Below are positions 35,401 through 46,800 of a stretch of DNA of 64,000 bases, one piece after another. Under the pieces are notes generated by a model. It searched no databases, was not told the origin of the DNA, and was given only the letters and a program-made list of their open reading frames with translations. Each line of letters opens with the position of its first letter. Position 1 is the first letter of the stretch. The stretch covers positions 186,001-250,000 of the forward strand of contig CAJNDS010002549.1 of assembly GCA_905221605.1 (NCBI GenBank), given 5' to 3'. The DNA is from Symbiodinium natans. Lineage: Eukaryota > Sar > Dinophyceae > Suessiales > Symbiodiniaceae. Both the position numbers and the translations under genes were made by a program.

Positions 35401-36360
35401 GGCCAAGGAGCCATGGGTCCATGGGGAATGGGCGGCGGGGCAGGGTGCGTGAGGGGTAAGGGGAGGGGTAGGTCAAGGGGATGGAGAGTGGGAGCATGGG
35501 CCAAAGCGCGGAGCTGGAAGGGCGGAGGGCGGAGCGGGCGGGCCCGGGCATGCGCTGGGGCCTAAAGTCAGCTGAGAAGCCACATCCATGGGCCGTGGAC
35601 CATGAGCCATGGGGAGCCATGGGGCCAGGAGCCATGGGTCCATGGGCATGGGTGCGTGAGGGGTAAGGGGCAGGGAGCTGGGTCCATGAGGGGTAGGTCA
35701 AGGGGATGGAGAGTGGGAGCATGGGCCAGAGGGGAGTAGGCAGAGCTGGAAGGGCGGAGGGCGGAGCGAGCGGAGCGGGCGGAGCGGGCGGAGCGGGCGG
35801 AGGGCCCGGGCATGCACTGGGGCCCTTTAAAGTCAGCTGAGAAGCCACGGAGCAAGGCACGGGCGGCGGGGCAGGGTGCGTGCGGGGTGGGGGTGGGGGT
35901 TGCGGGAGGGAGTAGGCGGAGCTGGAAGGGCGGAGGGCGGAGCGGGCGGAGCGGGCGGAGCGGAGGGCCCGGGCATGCACTGGGTCCCTTTGAAGTCAGC
36001 TGAGAAGCCACATCCATGAGCCGTGGACCATGAGCCAATGGGGCCAGGAGCCATGGGTTCAGTGGGGGGCGGGGTGCGTGTGGGGTGGGGGTGGGGTTGG
36101 AAGTGGGGGTGGGGGTTGGGGTTGGGGGTGGCAAAGTGCGTACGGTATGGGGGTGGGGGTTGGGGGTTGGGGTGGAGCAGGGGCCATATATAGGATCAGC
36201 ATTGGCAGCCATGCAGGTCGAGGGATGAAGAATGGGGCCAGGAGCCAATGGGGCCAGGAGCCATGGGTCCAGTGGGGGGGCGGGGTGCGTGGGGGGTGGG
36301 GGTGGGGGTTGGAAGTGTGGAAAGGGTGGGGTCGGTCGAGCTTTGGATGGGGTGGAGTAG
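32440..36360. repeat. Strand-asymmetric G-rich repeat field
   Basis: The + strand is dominated by G-rich phrases in three styles: GGGGCCATGGG/GGAGCCATGGGTCCATG, GGGCGGAGCGGGCGG, and GGGGTGGGGGTGGGGGTT. A longer unit containing AAGTCAGCTGAGAAGCCAC recurs at about 34,894, 35,566, 35,830 and 35,992, with shortened relatives near 32,836 and 33,113. Long frames open on the - strand here (Pro/Ala/His-rich) are by-products of the repeat composition. The array is interrupted at about 33,330-34,485 by retroelement sequence. Confidence 0.85.
33480..34485 (+). mobile_element. Decayed Ty1/copia-type retrotransposon fragment (gag)
   Basis: From an ATG at 33,620 the frame reads EYLHESYAVNRNRHLEELHR, then VPPSYDGRSSWFAYEDAIDD and GVKYFKSFLRPLFVKGA. 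It resembles gag proteins of copia elements that I recall from Symbiodiniaceae. It then shifts frame near 33,985-34,000 and continues as EEAMNRANERLREQHSRTIP, LVFVSLSDLTQDQRQVL and FCTTKTAVDNPLL, ending in an acidic Trp/Tyr-rich stretch at 34,485. Segments expected between ALR and LLDRDRLKD and after VFLYR seem deleted; no zinc knuckle, protease, integrase or reverse transcriptase is present, so the element cannot move by itself. Upstream at 33,511-33,581 are two hairpin-like 32-nt repeats, perhaps LTR or leader sequence. Both sides run into the G-rich repeat field. It is a dead remnant. Confidence 0.75.
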
Positions 36361-36418
36361 GTGGTAGGGGCAATGGGTCTTCACTGACGCCGCCCCCGCT
36401 CCGGCTGGGGTCGGCGGA

Positions 36419-36476
36419 TATATATATATATATATGTATATGTACATGTATATGTATATGCATCTGCATATGTATC

Positions 36477-36522
<46 letters not shown>
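36419..36522. repeat. (TA)n-(TATG)n-(TG)n compound microsatellite
   Basis: A TA run, then TATATG/TACATG units, then about 20 TG units up to 36,522. It closes the G-rich repeat field and is followed by C-rich sequence at about 36,555-36,600. Confidence 0.95.
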
Positions 36523-36524
<2 letters not shown>

Positions 36525-36792
36525 CGTTCTGCATTCGTTTTTGTGAAATGCTACCCTCCCCCCCCCCCTCCTCTCACCCCACCCACCCCCATGATCCACC
36601 CTCCTGATGTTTTTCTTGCGCTGCTATACTCTGAAGCATTGAAAGCCGATGCTTTTCAGTGTTTTGCATGGTTTAACAAGACTTGTCGGCAACCTGTTTC
36701 CGGGCCTAGATGTGGCTTCAGCTTCACTGGCCCCTTTCTGTAGTAAGTTCTGGAGCTATCGGGCGCAGATTTTCGACGTTAGTTTTGCTAAG

Positions 36793-37130
36793 GCTGTGGC
36801 TTTCTCGCTGGACGGGAATTGGTTCGCCGCAGCCGGCCCTCACCCTGGAACTGAGTGGAACTGAACCCAGGTGCCGAGAATGCTTAAGCTCACCTTGCTG
36901 AATCTTGAGTCCTTGCGGTGGTGAGCCTACAAGTTGAACGTTGGCCGTGCGAGGTCGTGGCGGAGCTGGGGCACTGTGGGATGTTCAGAGCGTGGTCAAG
37001 GCAGAGTTGCAAACATGGAACACACCTTGGGACCACTTGTGGAACTCCCAATGCATCAAAGACGAAGCGCAACACGCAGTAACTTGCGTCAGCCAGGTCC
37101 GGACCTTGGAGCTGCTGCCTCAGACGGCAG
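36793..37130 (+). CDS. WD40-repeat protein exons, set C (partial)
   Basis: Exon 36,793-36,835 (43 nt) encodes AVAFSLDGNWFAAAG and exon 36,954 to about 37,096-37,130 encodes RGGAGALWDVQSVVKAELQT and more. They join in phase 1 (G plus GT) across a 118-nt intron with a GC donor and an AG|G acceptor. The result reads through a full blade strand with terminal WD. The first exon has the same length, phase and GC donor as the 17,012-17,054 exon (AVAWAPDASWLASAG), so the two are homologous exons. The second exon continues HAVTCVSQVRTLELLPQTAG to a possible GT donor near 37,130. No start, stop or further blades were identified. It may be a partial duplicate or part of a long-intron gene. Confidence 0.6.
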
Positions 37131-37764
37131 GTTTGTTTTTTCTCATGTTTCTGCTTTGGTAATGATGAGTAACTCTCTTAATCCATATGCTTCTCTCAAC
37201 CCCTGAGCCTACTTTGCTGTCAGCTGTTCCTGAATTTACGCAGGCTTAAGAGTAGTTGTCCAGACTTTGGAAGGCCAGCCCTGGAGGCGGTAAGCAGCGC
37301 TCGGCTGTCCACGGTGGCCCACAACTCGGCATTCGGTTTGAGTTCACATGCTTGAGAAGGTGCTTGTTGTGAGATGTTGTGATGGGCTTGAGGGGCAGTA
37401 GCATCTCGTGATGTCAATGTGCGCGCTTGCGGCAGGCAGGCATCGCCTTTGCCCAGGAGCCACTGGCGCATAGCCTCTGCAGTGCCTGTGCAAGTGCAAT
37501 TCCAAGTGGAGGGTCGTGTTTGTTGTTGCGCTTGCCGCCCTCTTCCCCTTTGATTTGCCGTGTCGGGAAATTGTTGAAGCACAAGTGCTTGACAGATCAC
37601 CCCCAACTCGTCTCAAAGCGCCAAGGAAAGTGTTGACTTGTGACGTGAAACAAGGGTGAATATGATGCCGACTCCAGTCCTCCCCCCTCTGTTTCCAGAA
37701 CCTTATTTCGCTGCCATGCAAAGCACGGCATGCCTTATTTTGAAGGGACTTCGGGTTGCTTCTT

Positions 37765-37950
37765 AATGACAATACTAATAATACTTATACTTATGATACT
37801 AATAATACTAATCATACGAATACTACGAATACTACTAATAATACCAACACTACTAATAATGCTAATAATACTAATAATACTCATAATACTAATAATACTA
37901 ATAATAATACTAATAATAATAATAATCAAAATAGTAATAATAGTAATAAG
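37765..37950. repeat. (ACTAATAAT)-like microsatellite
   Basis: About 185 nt of ACTAATAAT and related TACTAA/ATACGA units with very low GC content, similar in style to the intronic tract at 30.1-30.3 kb. Confidence 0.95.
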
Positions 37951-38045
37951 CTTATAGAGCCTCTTGTACAAAAGGACGGACAGTGGCTGGCCATCCGGGG
38001 TCCGGCAGCAGTCAAGTCGGCGCCTCAGATTTTTTTTTTTAGGGG

Positions 38046-38129
38046 TTTAGGGTTTAGGGTTTAGGGTTTAGGGTTTAGGGTTTAGGGTTTAGGGTTTAGG
38101 GTTTAGGGTTTAGGGTTTAGGGTTTAGGG
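38046..38129 (+). repeat. Interstitial telomeric array, 12 perfect TTTAGGG units
   Basis: Twelve uninterrupted copies of the plant/dinoflagellate-type telomere repeat, preceded immediately by T11 (38,030-38,040) and one degenerate AGGGG unit. It lies inside the window with unique sequence on both sides, so it is not a chromosome end. Confidence 0.97.
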
Positions 38130-39434
38130 GGAGTCCTTGGCAGTGGCACGATTCTTGCCAGACCTTTGCAGGCCTCTTAAGCCTTGCTTGGAATTTCATG
38201 GATAGTTATACCGCAGAGTTTTACGTAGGGTAAATATGCTAAAGATATCTGGTCTGTTCATTATGACCTTACCTAGGATACTTATGACCCTTCTTATACC
38301 GACCCATGAACCTCCGAGTGGACTCCAAGAATGCCACAAAAAATGCCCAACAGCGCGCTCTCCCGGAGCTTTCGTCAGGATGATGCCTCTGGACAACGTG
38401 CTGCAGGGTCTTCCTGTCCCTAGCCCTCAGTGGGTGACATTCGACGGCCAGGACTTCTGGAGTTCTTGCTCAAATGCCTCGGCTGAGCTTATCAGACTGC
38501 AGTCTCTCTCGGCTGCAAGGATCTAGGCCGGGCTGTGCTCAGCTGGTCTTCGATGCCGCATCCTTGGGCAGATGCTGCACATGATCTTCGCACAAAGATC
38601 CCCTCGCCAAAAGCCAAGGCAGGGACCTGTCAGGGCCCTGGCAAACTGGCTTCTGCTAGCCACAAGAAGCTTGAGCCAAAGCCATGAGTAGCATGAGTCA
38701 TACAGAAGAAGCCTTTGAAGCACCGCCCGCATCGCTGTAAAAGTGAGGAAGGCAACGTGCCACAACATTCCGTCAAGCTGCACACCAATGGAACCGTCAT
38801 GGAGTGAAGAGCTTAGCCTGTGTCTAGTCAGTCTAGCCTCTGCCTTTCAACGACGCATGGGCAAAGCGGAATCTTCCCAGGCTGAGCTTCGCACCATGTA
38901 ACGTCACGGCCGGATGTGATGCGCGTGACAACCTCGGCGTAAAGGTGTGCTGAATGTAGGGCAGAGAGAAAGGGAGAGAGCCAGAGATCATTGGTAACGC
39001 ATGCCCCTTTGGCAGTCTCTTTTGGGGGGATCACGTGTGCTGCAAGCAAGCAAGCAAGCAAGCAAGCCAGACATCATTAGGACGACCCCTTCGAAGGCCA
39101 GGCGTGCAGGAAGGAAGGAGGATTGTGCCATCACACCATCTCCATAAGTATAACCCTACGCCACTGCAGGGACGAGGCAAGGCGGGCAACCCGAAATTCT
39201 AACCTGGTCCTAAACCGTGGGCATCGAGGGTGCATGTCAAGAGCATCTACGATGTGAGGACTACTTCACCCAGGCTTGGGCCTGTAGGTTCTACCAGGTT
39301 CCTCTAATGGAAGGTTCTCTCATGTTCTCTACTCTACATGCGAGGTTGGTTTTGGACCGGTGAAATTGTGGCTAACAGCGGAAGGTCGCCCTGGGCCCAC
39401 TGACCTCTCTTTAGGGAAACTTGGCCACTTTGCA

Positions 39435-40270
39435 ATGGCGGACAAGTCGGAGAATCCGATGCGGCAGATCCGCGTGGAGAAGCTCGTGCTCAACATCAGC
39501 ACGGGCGAGAGCGGTGACCGCTTGACACGAGCAGCAAAGGTGCTCGAGCAACTTACCGAGCAGCAGCCTGTTTTCTCCAAGGCTCGCATGACAATCCGTC
39601 AGTGGAGCGTCCGCCGCAATGAGAAGATCGCTTGCCATGTCACCGTCCGTGGCGAGAAGGCAGAGGAGATCCTTGAGAAGGGACTGAAGGTGAAGGAGTA
39701 CGAGCTCCGGAAGAAGAACTTTGCACGCAACGGCAGCTTCGGCTTTGGCATCACCGAGCACATTGACCTGGGCATCAAGTACGACCCGGGCACTGGTATC
39801 TACGGCATGGACTTCTACGTGCACTTGTCTCGACCAGGCGGCCGCGTCCAGTACCGAAAGCTCCGCCGCGGAAGGGTCGGAGCCTCCCACAGGCTCAGGA
39901 AGGAGGATGGAATGAAGTGGCCCCACGGCTGCATCAGCGCAAAAGTGCTTTCGTACTGTTTGTTAACAGATTTCCAGACAGTGAGAACCATAAACAAAAT
40001 CACGGGCAAAAGCGCACAAAGCAATAGCAACTAGAGATCATACCCTTATAGTTATAGCACACGAGAAGGATGCAAAGCAACAGCAAGCATCAAAAAGACA
40101 CCGTGTTTCTGGAGTCGGGCTGCGTCGAGTGTGCGGTTTTTGTTTGCTGAATACACACGTTCTGCTTGCTTTTGCCTTTGAACACAGTGTGCTTTTGATC
40201 TGGATTCCCCTGCGTTCTCTTCCTCGTTAGGTTCCAAACCAAGTACGACGGCATCCTTCTCAACAACTGA
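39435..40270 (+). CDS. RPL11: Ribosomal protein L11 (uL5), copy 1
   Basis: Exons 39,435-39,919 and 40,231-40,270 give 174 residues, close to the 178 of human RPL11. The protein starts [20 protein letters not shown] and carries the family stretches [31 protein letters not shown] and [17 protein letters not shown]; it ends [12 protein letters not shown]. The 311-nt intron splits the Trp codon of MKW|F and has a GC donor and an AG|G acceptor. uL5 is a large-subunit protein that binds 5S rRNA in the central protuberance. Reading on past the donor gives only an unrelated tail, which confirms the intron. A second copy lies 16.1 kb downstream in the same orientation; the exons differ there by only two synonymous changes that I can see. 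Homology with that copy begins at about the ATG and ends at the stop. Confidence 0.95.
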
Positions 40271-41816
40271 GCGAGGCATGTTGTGGAACCCCGAGAGTCA
40301 GGGCTGGCGATGAAAAGAAGTGCGGAACATCTCCTGTACTTGGCAAGACATGACGGCGTTGTCGTGCCATTGTTCACGTATGTTCACGTTTCTGGCTGCT
40401 CACTTTCAGGCTTGCCTGCTGTCCGAGTTGATGTGCAGATTCCGTATGAGTTTGCCCGTCGCTCAAACTTGCGGAAGGGGGAAGTCCGCAAGCCAAGTCT
40501 TCGCAGAACATACTGCAGGTCGGAGTACGGGGCTACTTCCTGGAGTACAGCGCGCCTCCCTTAGACATGGTTCATAAACATACAGCGGTCAAGGGGTCCA
40601 GTGTGCTGAGACTGATCCACCAGCACAATCCCATGGCAGCAACAGAGAAACTGGGAAGTAAGATCCCAAAGATCTGCACAGTTCCGACAGGAGATGTTGC
40701 GTTGCAGTGCCAAGCAGTTTTGCTTTGCTTCAAAGCACGCATGTCGTGCAGGCAGGCGTTCTTAGCTCCGAACCAAAACCTCATCGCTGAGTTGAATGCT
40801 GACGACATGGCGGACGACTGCCGTGGTGGTGCAGCACAATCGCAGTGGGATGAGGAGAATCCTGCCAGGACCATACGTGGGATCCCAAGTGAGGCGGCGT
40901 GGGATTTAATTCAGATGTTGGGCCGTCTGGCAGGACCTACTTCGCACAGCTGGGCTTCGGCATGTCAGCCGAAGGCCCACAAACCATGCCTCCAAGGTTT
41001 CAAACCTGTAAAAACCTACAAAGCTGGCAGGTCTGGACTGTGAACGTGTGGGCCCAGATGGGGACGAAGGACCTGCATGGTGTGTCTGTATGTACTTGGG
41101 GCCAATTGAGTTGCAAGGTCAAAGGTTACTAATATTCACTTCGCCAGCAGTTTGCCAAGCTTTCCTGCCAAACCCCTTTTGTAATGGAATGAACGCGGTG
41201 ACTGTTACAACTAAATTTACATGATTGTAGTTCTGGGTCCCGAACAGTATCTTATCCAGAGGTAAAAGGTTCCCAGCCCCAGGGTCGTTCATGAAGGTTT
41301 CAATGGTGGAGCAACTGTGTCCGAAGGAAGTGTCCGCACAAGTACAGTCTGGATCATTGGTTCAGCAGGGTTCTTTCTCCCACGCTTCCTTAATGATATT
41401 CTGCATTCACTAGCTCGATTTTGTCCCTTCACGAGCGCACGAATCGAAGCTCGAAAAAGAACTAGACGGTGCTCCCTTATACCTTAATTTAATGGGAGTT
41501 TTGGGCGATTTGATGTAACAAATGATCACAAAGAATGTGCTCGCACAAGCCAATTCAAATTTCATTGCTTTCGCTATATGACGGCATGATTACTACGCCC
41601 GTCCGAAGGGCTCGCAATTCAAAATGTTAGTGGTCTTTGTGCGTGAAAGATATTGATGATACAAGCGTGTGCGTGACTATAAGCGAACACGTGAAGATAG
41701 AAAGAAGAGGATGGAGAAATGACGGTGAAAAAGACCCATGAATACTTGTGTGTGGTTCGTCGGGCGCTCAAATTGGCAGCTGAAGCTGGCCCAGCGCTGT
41801 TAGGGATGGGGCATAC

Positions 41817-41875
<59 letters not shown>

Positions 41876-42483
41876 CACATATACATATACATATACATGT
41901 AAAGTTTAGATATGTGTATATACATAAATATATAAGTAAGGCGAAAAAAACTGTGATGCTTTTCGAAGGCAAGGGAGCAGTGCTGCGCAAGTGAAGCTGG
42001 CAGGCCGCGAGAGCCTGGCGGCCTGCCAGGAGGCGCCTCCACCTCTGCCGGCGCCCCCTTTTTGATGTAGGGGATTACGATATTAGGGGGGTACCATGTA
42101 TTAGGGGCGTCCTTATTGTAAGGGAAATCCTACTATTTGGGGGTCTAAATTAGGGGTCCACTATCTTCGTAAACCTCCATATGTGATTGGGCCGTGCACT
42201 CTGAAGCGTGCCAGGCTTGCAGGGAGAATCGCCAGCAACTTACTGACTGAGTGCCGGCTTCGCCGGCTTTAGTCGTAAAGTGCGGCATTGAACAAGCTTG
42301 GCTATGGATGTCTTCAGGTTTTATCACGTTGCTCATTTTCACGAAACCTAAGACTTCTGCAACCTCATCAACTACCGGGAAAGCGCGCGGAACTGTGATC
42401 TCCGCTACTGCCTGAATGCTTCGTCGCACCCTTCTCAGTACGCCTTGTTTAGTGCCATCGCTCGTAGTGGCATTGCTTGACAT
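40271..42483. other. No supported gene; one microsatellite
   Basis: 40,283-41,043 has coding-like frames (for example ADDMADDCRGGAAQSQWDEE) that I cannot assign or splice. 41,050-41,800 is AT-richer and empty. The (CATATA)n run is listed separately. At about 42,090-42,145 lies a phrase shared with 19.9 kb. Confidence 0.35.
41815..41899. repeat. (CATATA)n microsatellite
   Basis: About 14 nearly perfect hexanucleotide units with one CACATA variant near the 3' end. Confidence 0.95.
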
Positions 42484-43072
42484 GCGGGTGTCGCATGGTG
42501 TCCCGCACCCAGACCTATTCTCGGAGACAACCCCGATGTGAATGCACATGCGCTCATTGAGTTTGACGATACAGCCTGGGCCTTGTGGATCGTGAAGCCA
42601 TGCCCAACGGGTTTGCACCGTGCTTCCCTCAAGGACGAGCTGCTGGACCCAACTCACGATGGATATGTTATGCTAGGTCCTCAAGTCTTCGGCTTCTTGA
42701 AAGAGAGCAAGTAAGCAAGTACTTGCAGAGCTGCTGCCCGGTGAGGTTCGGAGCGCCAGATGCAGTTGGTGTGGGTGGCATTGCGTATGGTGGGTGCTCC
42801 GCTGGACGGGATGTGCCGGGCTCCGTTGACGTCCTGCGCCGCAATGAATGATGAGTTTTTGGCGTCGTCACGACCTTTTTGTTCAGGTTCCTACAGCGGG
42901 AGTGTGGATCACAATCCCGGAAACGCATGTCTCCAGGCTTCAGAAAAGGGATACGAAGCTGCACGTGTGGCTTCGCAGCTTTCTTCACCTGAAGGACCCA
43001 CACCCTCCGGTGGCAAGTCGCACAAAGCCACTTGCCTACCTCACACACTGGGCACCTTGGGAGGGCACCTAG
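42484..43072 (+). CDS. Unidentified gene, probable exons
   Basis: Two coding-like blocks on the + strand. Up to 42,710 the frame reads GDNPDVNAHALIEFDDTAWA, WIVKPCPTGLHRASLKDELL and YVMLGPQVFGFLKES and ends at a consensus-like GTAAGC donor. From 42,887, after TTCAG|G, a frame reads VPTAGVWITIPETHVSRLQK and ends PLAYLTHWAPWEGT at a stop at 43,070-43,072. The two do not join in phase, so a small exon probably lies between them; 42,746 onward (FGAPDAVGVGGIAYGG) is a candidate, but would imply a 35-nt intron. The 5' boundary is not defined: the frame is closed by a TGA at 42,478-42,480. A 170-codon frame on the opposite strand overlaps the first block and I judge it the less likely one. No family recognised. 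Confidence 0.4.
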
Positions 43073-43831
43073 ACCTCGACGTCATCGCACAGAACTTGCT
43101 GCAACTCTAACCATGCCATTCCTAGGCCGAAGCAGAGAGGTGATGGCGATTGGTGAGGTGCAGCGACCCCATCCCTGTGCTTAGGACAGGGGGGTTCGGT
43201 ACAGACAAGCAACAGCTCTGCAAACAAAGATTGCGAGCAGGCATGTGATGTATTTGCTGTTGTGGATATGAGGAAGGTTCAACAAGCAGCCTGCCAACAG
43301 CATGCCAACACTAGATTGGGCTCCAAGCTCTGTTCTGCTTGCAGTATTCTGGTAGCACAGCAGTTGAAGTGTTAAACAAATCTGGGAGATCTTCCTCGAG
43401 CTGCTCAAGCCGGCAGAGGAAGCACGAACCATCGCCCAGCTTGCTCGCTTAAATCCCGGGAGGGTTCAACAGGTTACAGTCCTGGAGCGCTAGATGTTGT
43501 TGGGTAGGCTTCTAAGGTCGTGTAGGTTTTCTTGAGGCCAGTGTCAGCACTGACGGATCTACCGTCCTTCGTACATTCTCATATTCTCAGCTCAGATATG
43601 CTTCTTGGCAGCATCCTTTCTGATGCAGACACTGAGCCCATGCACTGAGTGGAGTGGTTCTTGCACATGGTTTGCACGCTGGCTGTGCACAGGAAAGAAC
43701 CAGAATATCCAACAGCGATCAGGGTCCAGGACATGCACGTTCCAGGCTTGGCAAAGCTCACTCAGTTGGTTGCTAGTAGGGCAGTGGCAGCGCCATGGTC
43801 ATGAGCTAAAACGGCCCCATGACCAGCCGTC
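43073..43831. other. No supported gene
   Basis: Intergenic flank between two + strand genes. Nothing distinctive beyond short frames on both strands. Confidence 0.4.
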
Positions 43832-46800
43832 ATGAGTAGCAATGGCCAGCGCAGCTTCTTGCCGAGCCTGAAGCTTGGTCCAAGAACGGTGAATGCGGTG
43901 AACGCGGCGAGCTCGGGGAAACAGCCGCGCACGGCGAGGGCAATCTTGCAGGACCCTGCCAACAAGGAAGAGCCTGGATCCAGGGTTTCCCTGCCTGCGA
44001 ATCCACACAGCGCGCGTGTGCACAAAGCTGCGGAGCCAAATGAGACTCAGCCAGAAGAGGCTGATAGCTTGGATGCCGGCGTCTTCAATGTCAGCACGTC
44101 GACTGTTGCAAGCTGTCCTGCTCTGCAGATCACTGCGCCACCCGGGGGCTCGTTAAGTTTTAGAGTCTTCGGGGTTAGGGCTTAATTAGGAATGTTTAGG
44201 ATTTTGTGATTTTGGCGACTGAGCAATAGGGAACAGTAGGACTTAATGGCCCAGGCCATCTGTCTAAGGGTGTGACAGCCTAATCGATCTAATCGCAAGC
44301 TTCAGGCAAGAGCTGGGCACGTCTGCAGCCTGGCTAATGCCGGGGGACGTCATCCGGAATCAGCGCCTGAAGAATCAGCTGTCGCAGCTGCGGCTGAGTG
44401 ACTTCTTCAATTGCCATGGTGGACCCCATTTTAAGAGGTTGAGTATCAGCTTTGCGGCTAAGCAGAATGCGCAAGTGGGCTCGACTTTTGGATCTACCTC
44501 CAACCTTCACCAAGATGCGGAGCTCCGAGAACTGCAAGGCAGTACATTCAGTACATCCTCAAGCGACCTGCACCAGGGCCGCATGGGGCACAAGGCACTC
44601 ATTGAGGAGGAAAAGGACATGCTTGGCAGCTCCAAAGCTTTCTTGGCAGCCTCCGAGGCACGGGCCAGGGATTTCTTGATCACGCAGCAAAAGGCCGAGC
44701 TGCTCTTGCTCCAGGTGCGTGATGACGAGCGCCTTCGAACTGCTGAGGTGGATGAGCGCCGCCTGGGGATCCTTTTCTGCGAGATCCCCAACTTCGAGGC
44801 GATGCTGCCGAAGGCTGTGGACATCAAGAACCTGGTCCCTCCAGACCTCGTTGAGGAGCAAGAACAGGCTGAAAAGCAGTCCATCGAGCGGCAGAACAGC
44901 TTCCTGTCTGATAACAACTTCATTGAAGGCTCTCAGATGTGCTGGCTTTTCACACATGCAGAGGTGCTGACCATGTCGCGATGTATGCACAGATGGTGTT
45001 TGTCTACGGGTGGGTCCAACACCATGGGCCACATGGGCATGGACCGGCCCACGTTCTGCCGCCTGATCCTCGAATTGGAACTTGTGGATCAGGTGGCTGT
45101 ACCATATTTTTGGGCCGTTTCCTTGTTTGACAGCTTGGCACAGCCCAGCCGAATCTGCCCTCCCAACGCGCACCATGCCCCCACCGCGCCCATTCAGCCC
45201 ATTGCCCAGGCCTCAGTTGAAACATAGTCTGAACATAGTTGAACCCTGGACCCCCTGCCCCAAACGTCACATGTCTCATGGAGGCCGTTTGTCTTAAAGG
45301 GAGCTGAGGTGAACCGTTTCCGGCTGATCTCGCTGCTGGACATGATAGCTCGGCAGTACTACGAGACCACCAACAGGTTCGAGTTCTTAGATCGCCTGAA
45401 GCAGGGGGCCAAAAAGCTCAGGACCTATGAAGATGCATACGTGGCAGGCCTTGCCGATGACTCGAAGGACTCCAAGGAAGAGAAGCTTTCCCAAGAACGC
45501 CGTGCCTCCCTTCGAGAGCGCCGTGAGTCCACAGATGAGCACGGTGAGAAGGGTGAGAAGGGGAAGCATCCGCCCCACGCGAAGGTTTGGAAGTCTGTTG
45601 TAGACCGGGACCTAGCCTGCAGGGAGCGGCTCCTTGCATGCATGCTGATTGAGCCTGAAGTGCTCCACGTGGTCCACTGCTACCGCGATGTGTTCAGTAC
45701 TCTGTTTCAGTGCTACGCTCCTTCAGGGCACATGCAATGGACAGATTTTTGGCAGTTCTGCGTGGACTTCCGGGTCTCGCCACAGCTGGTCTCCGAGCAG
45801 CAGCTCCGCAAGGCATTTGAGACCACCAGATGCTTCACACTCCTCCCGCCCCGGCCTTCTTGCCCTGAAGTCTCGAAGCCCAAGCGCCGGGGCACGGAGT
45901 CGAAAAGCAGAGCCCGCAAGCACGAGAAGCACGAGAAGCATGAGAAGCATGAGAAGCATGAGAAGCCAGGCAGCGCAATGAGCGGTGCGAGCCACGCGCC
46001 TGCGAAGTCCAAGCAGCTCTCCGCCAGCCCTGACCCAAATATCCCTCATTCTGAGGAGAAGTTCAAGGGCACGGACTCCACCATATCATCCGCATCCTCG
46101 CCGGAGGAGTTGGAAAGCTTGGAGTGCGACACGGCCTTTGAGATTCCTGCCTTCACGGAGACGCTTTGCAGGATCGTCTTCTTGTATCTCGGCTTCTATG
46201 GCAACACTGTCCAGCAGAGCAGCTCCTCCCTCTACAAGATCTGCTGGCTCATTGCCTACCTTCGACTCATGACTGTGCAAATGCATGAGAGCCTCGAAGA
46301 AAGGGTCGAAAACATCGAGGCTTCGGAGCTTCGCGGGGCAGTGGCTGTGGTGCAGAAGTTGCCTCTGTCCCGATGGGACGAGCCTCCGACGGCTCCGAAG
46401 GTGACGATTGGCCAGAGCTGCTCTTTGCAGCCCCACCCTGGGCCGGGCAACAAGAAGGTTTTGAGACGTCGCGGCAAACAGCAGCCGATGGCGCCCAAAC
46501 TGCTTCCAGGCAGGTGCACCCGCGAAGCAGCCATGCAAGTCAACCGGCAGAAGACCCGTAACTCTGTCAAGGATGCCGTGAGGCAGCTTGGGAAGGCGTC
46601 AGTGGTGGTGCGTGCCATCCACAATGAGACTAAGGTTCCAGTCAAAAAGCTAGATAGCTCCAGTGACGAGGAACCGGAAGTGCCTTCCCGTGTCCCAACA
46701 GCCGGAACGGTCGGAACACGTACCAGCAGCACCGAGATCAGGCTAGGATCGCCTGGGGGGCCATCCACAAAGATGCGGCTGGATCCGGATGCCTTGACTC

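Larger units (their letters stand above)
37131..39434. other. Stretch with repeats and weak exon candidates
   Basis: Holds the AT-rich microsatellite at 37,765-37,950 and the telomeric array at 38,046-38,129. At about 38,376-38,525 a frame (MMPLDNVLQGLPVPSPQWVT) is coding-like but unrecognised. A (CAAG)n run of about six units lies at 39,043-39,066. No promoter motif is recognisable in front of the RPL11 gene. Confidence 0.35.

Noticed and set aside
34222-36248. Long Pro/Ala/His-rich frames on the - strand
   Set aside because: They are the complement of the G-rich repeat field; no domain, no splice structure, and overlapping frames are equally open.
39411-39926. Antisense 171-codon frame over RPL11 (also at 55,528-55,998)
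   Set aside because: It mirrors the highly biased codons of the RPL11 exon and changes with it; no independent support.
42145-42657. 170-codon - strand frame
   Set aside because: It overlaps a + strand block with more protein-like content and a GTAAGC donor, and has no recognisable motif itself.
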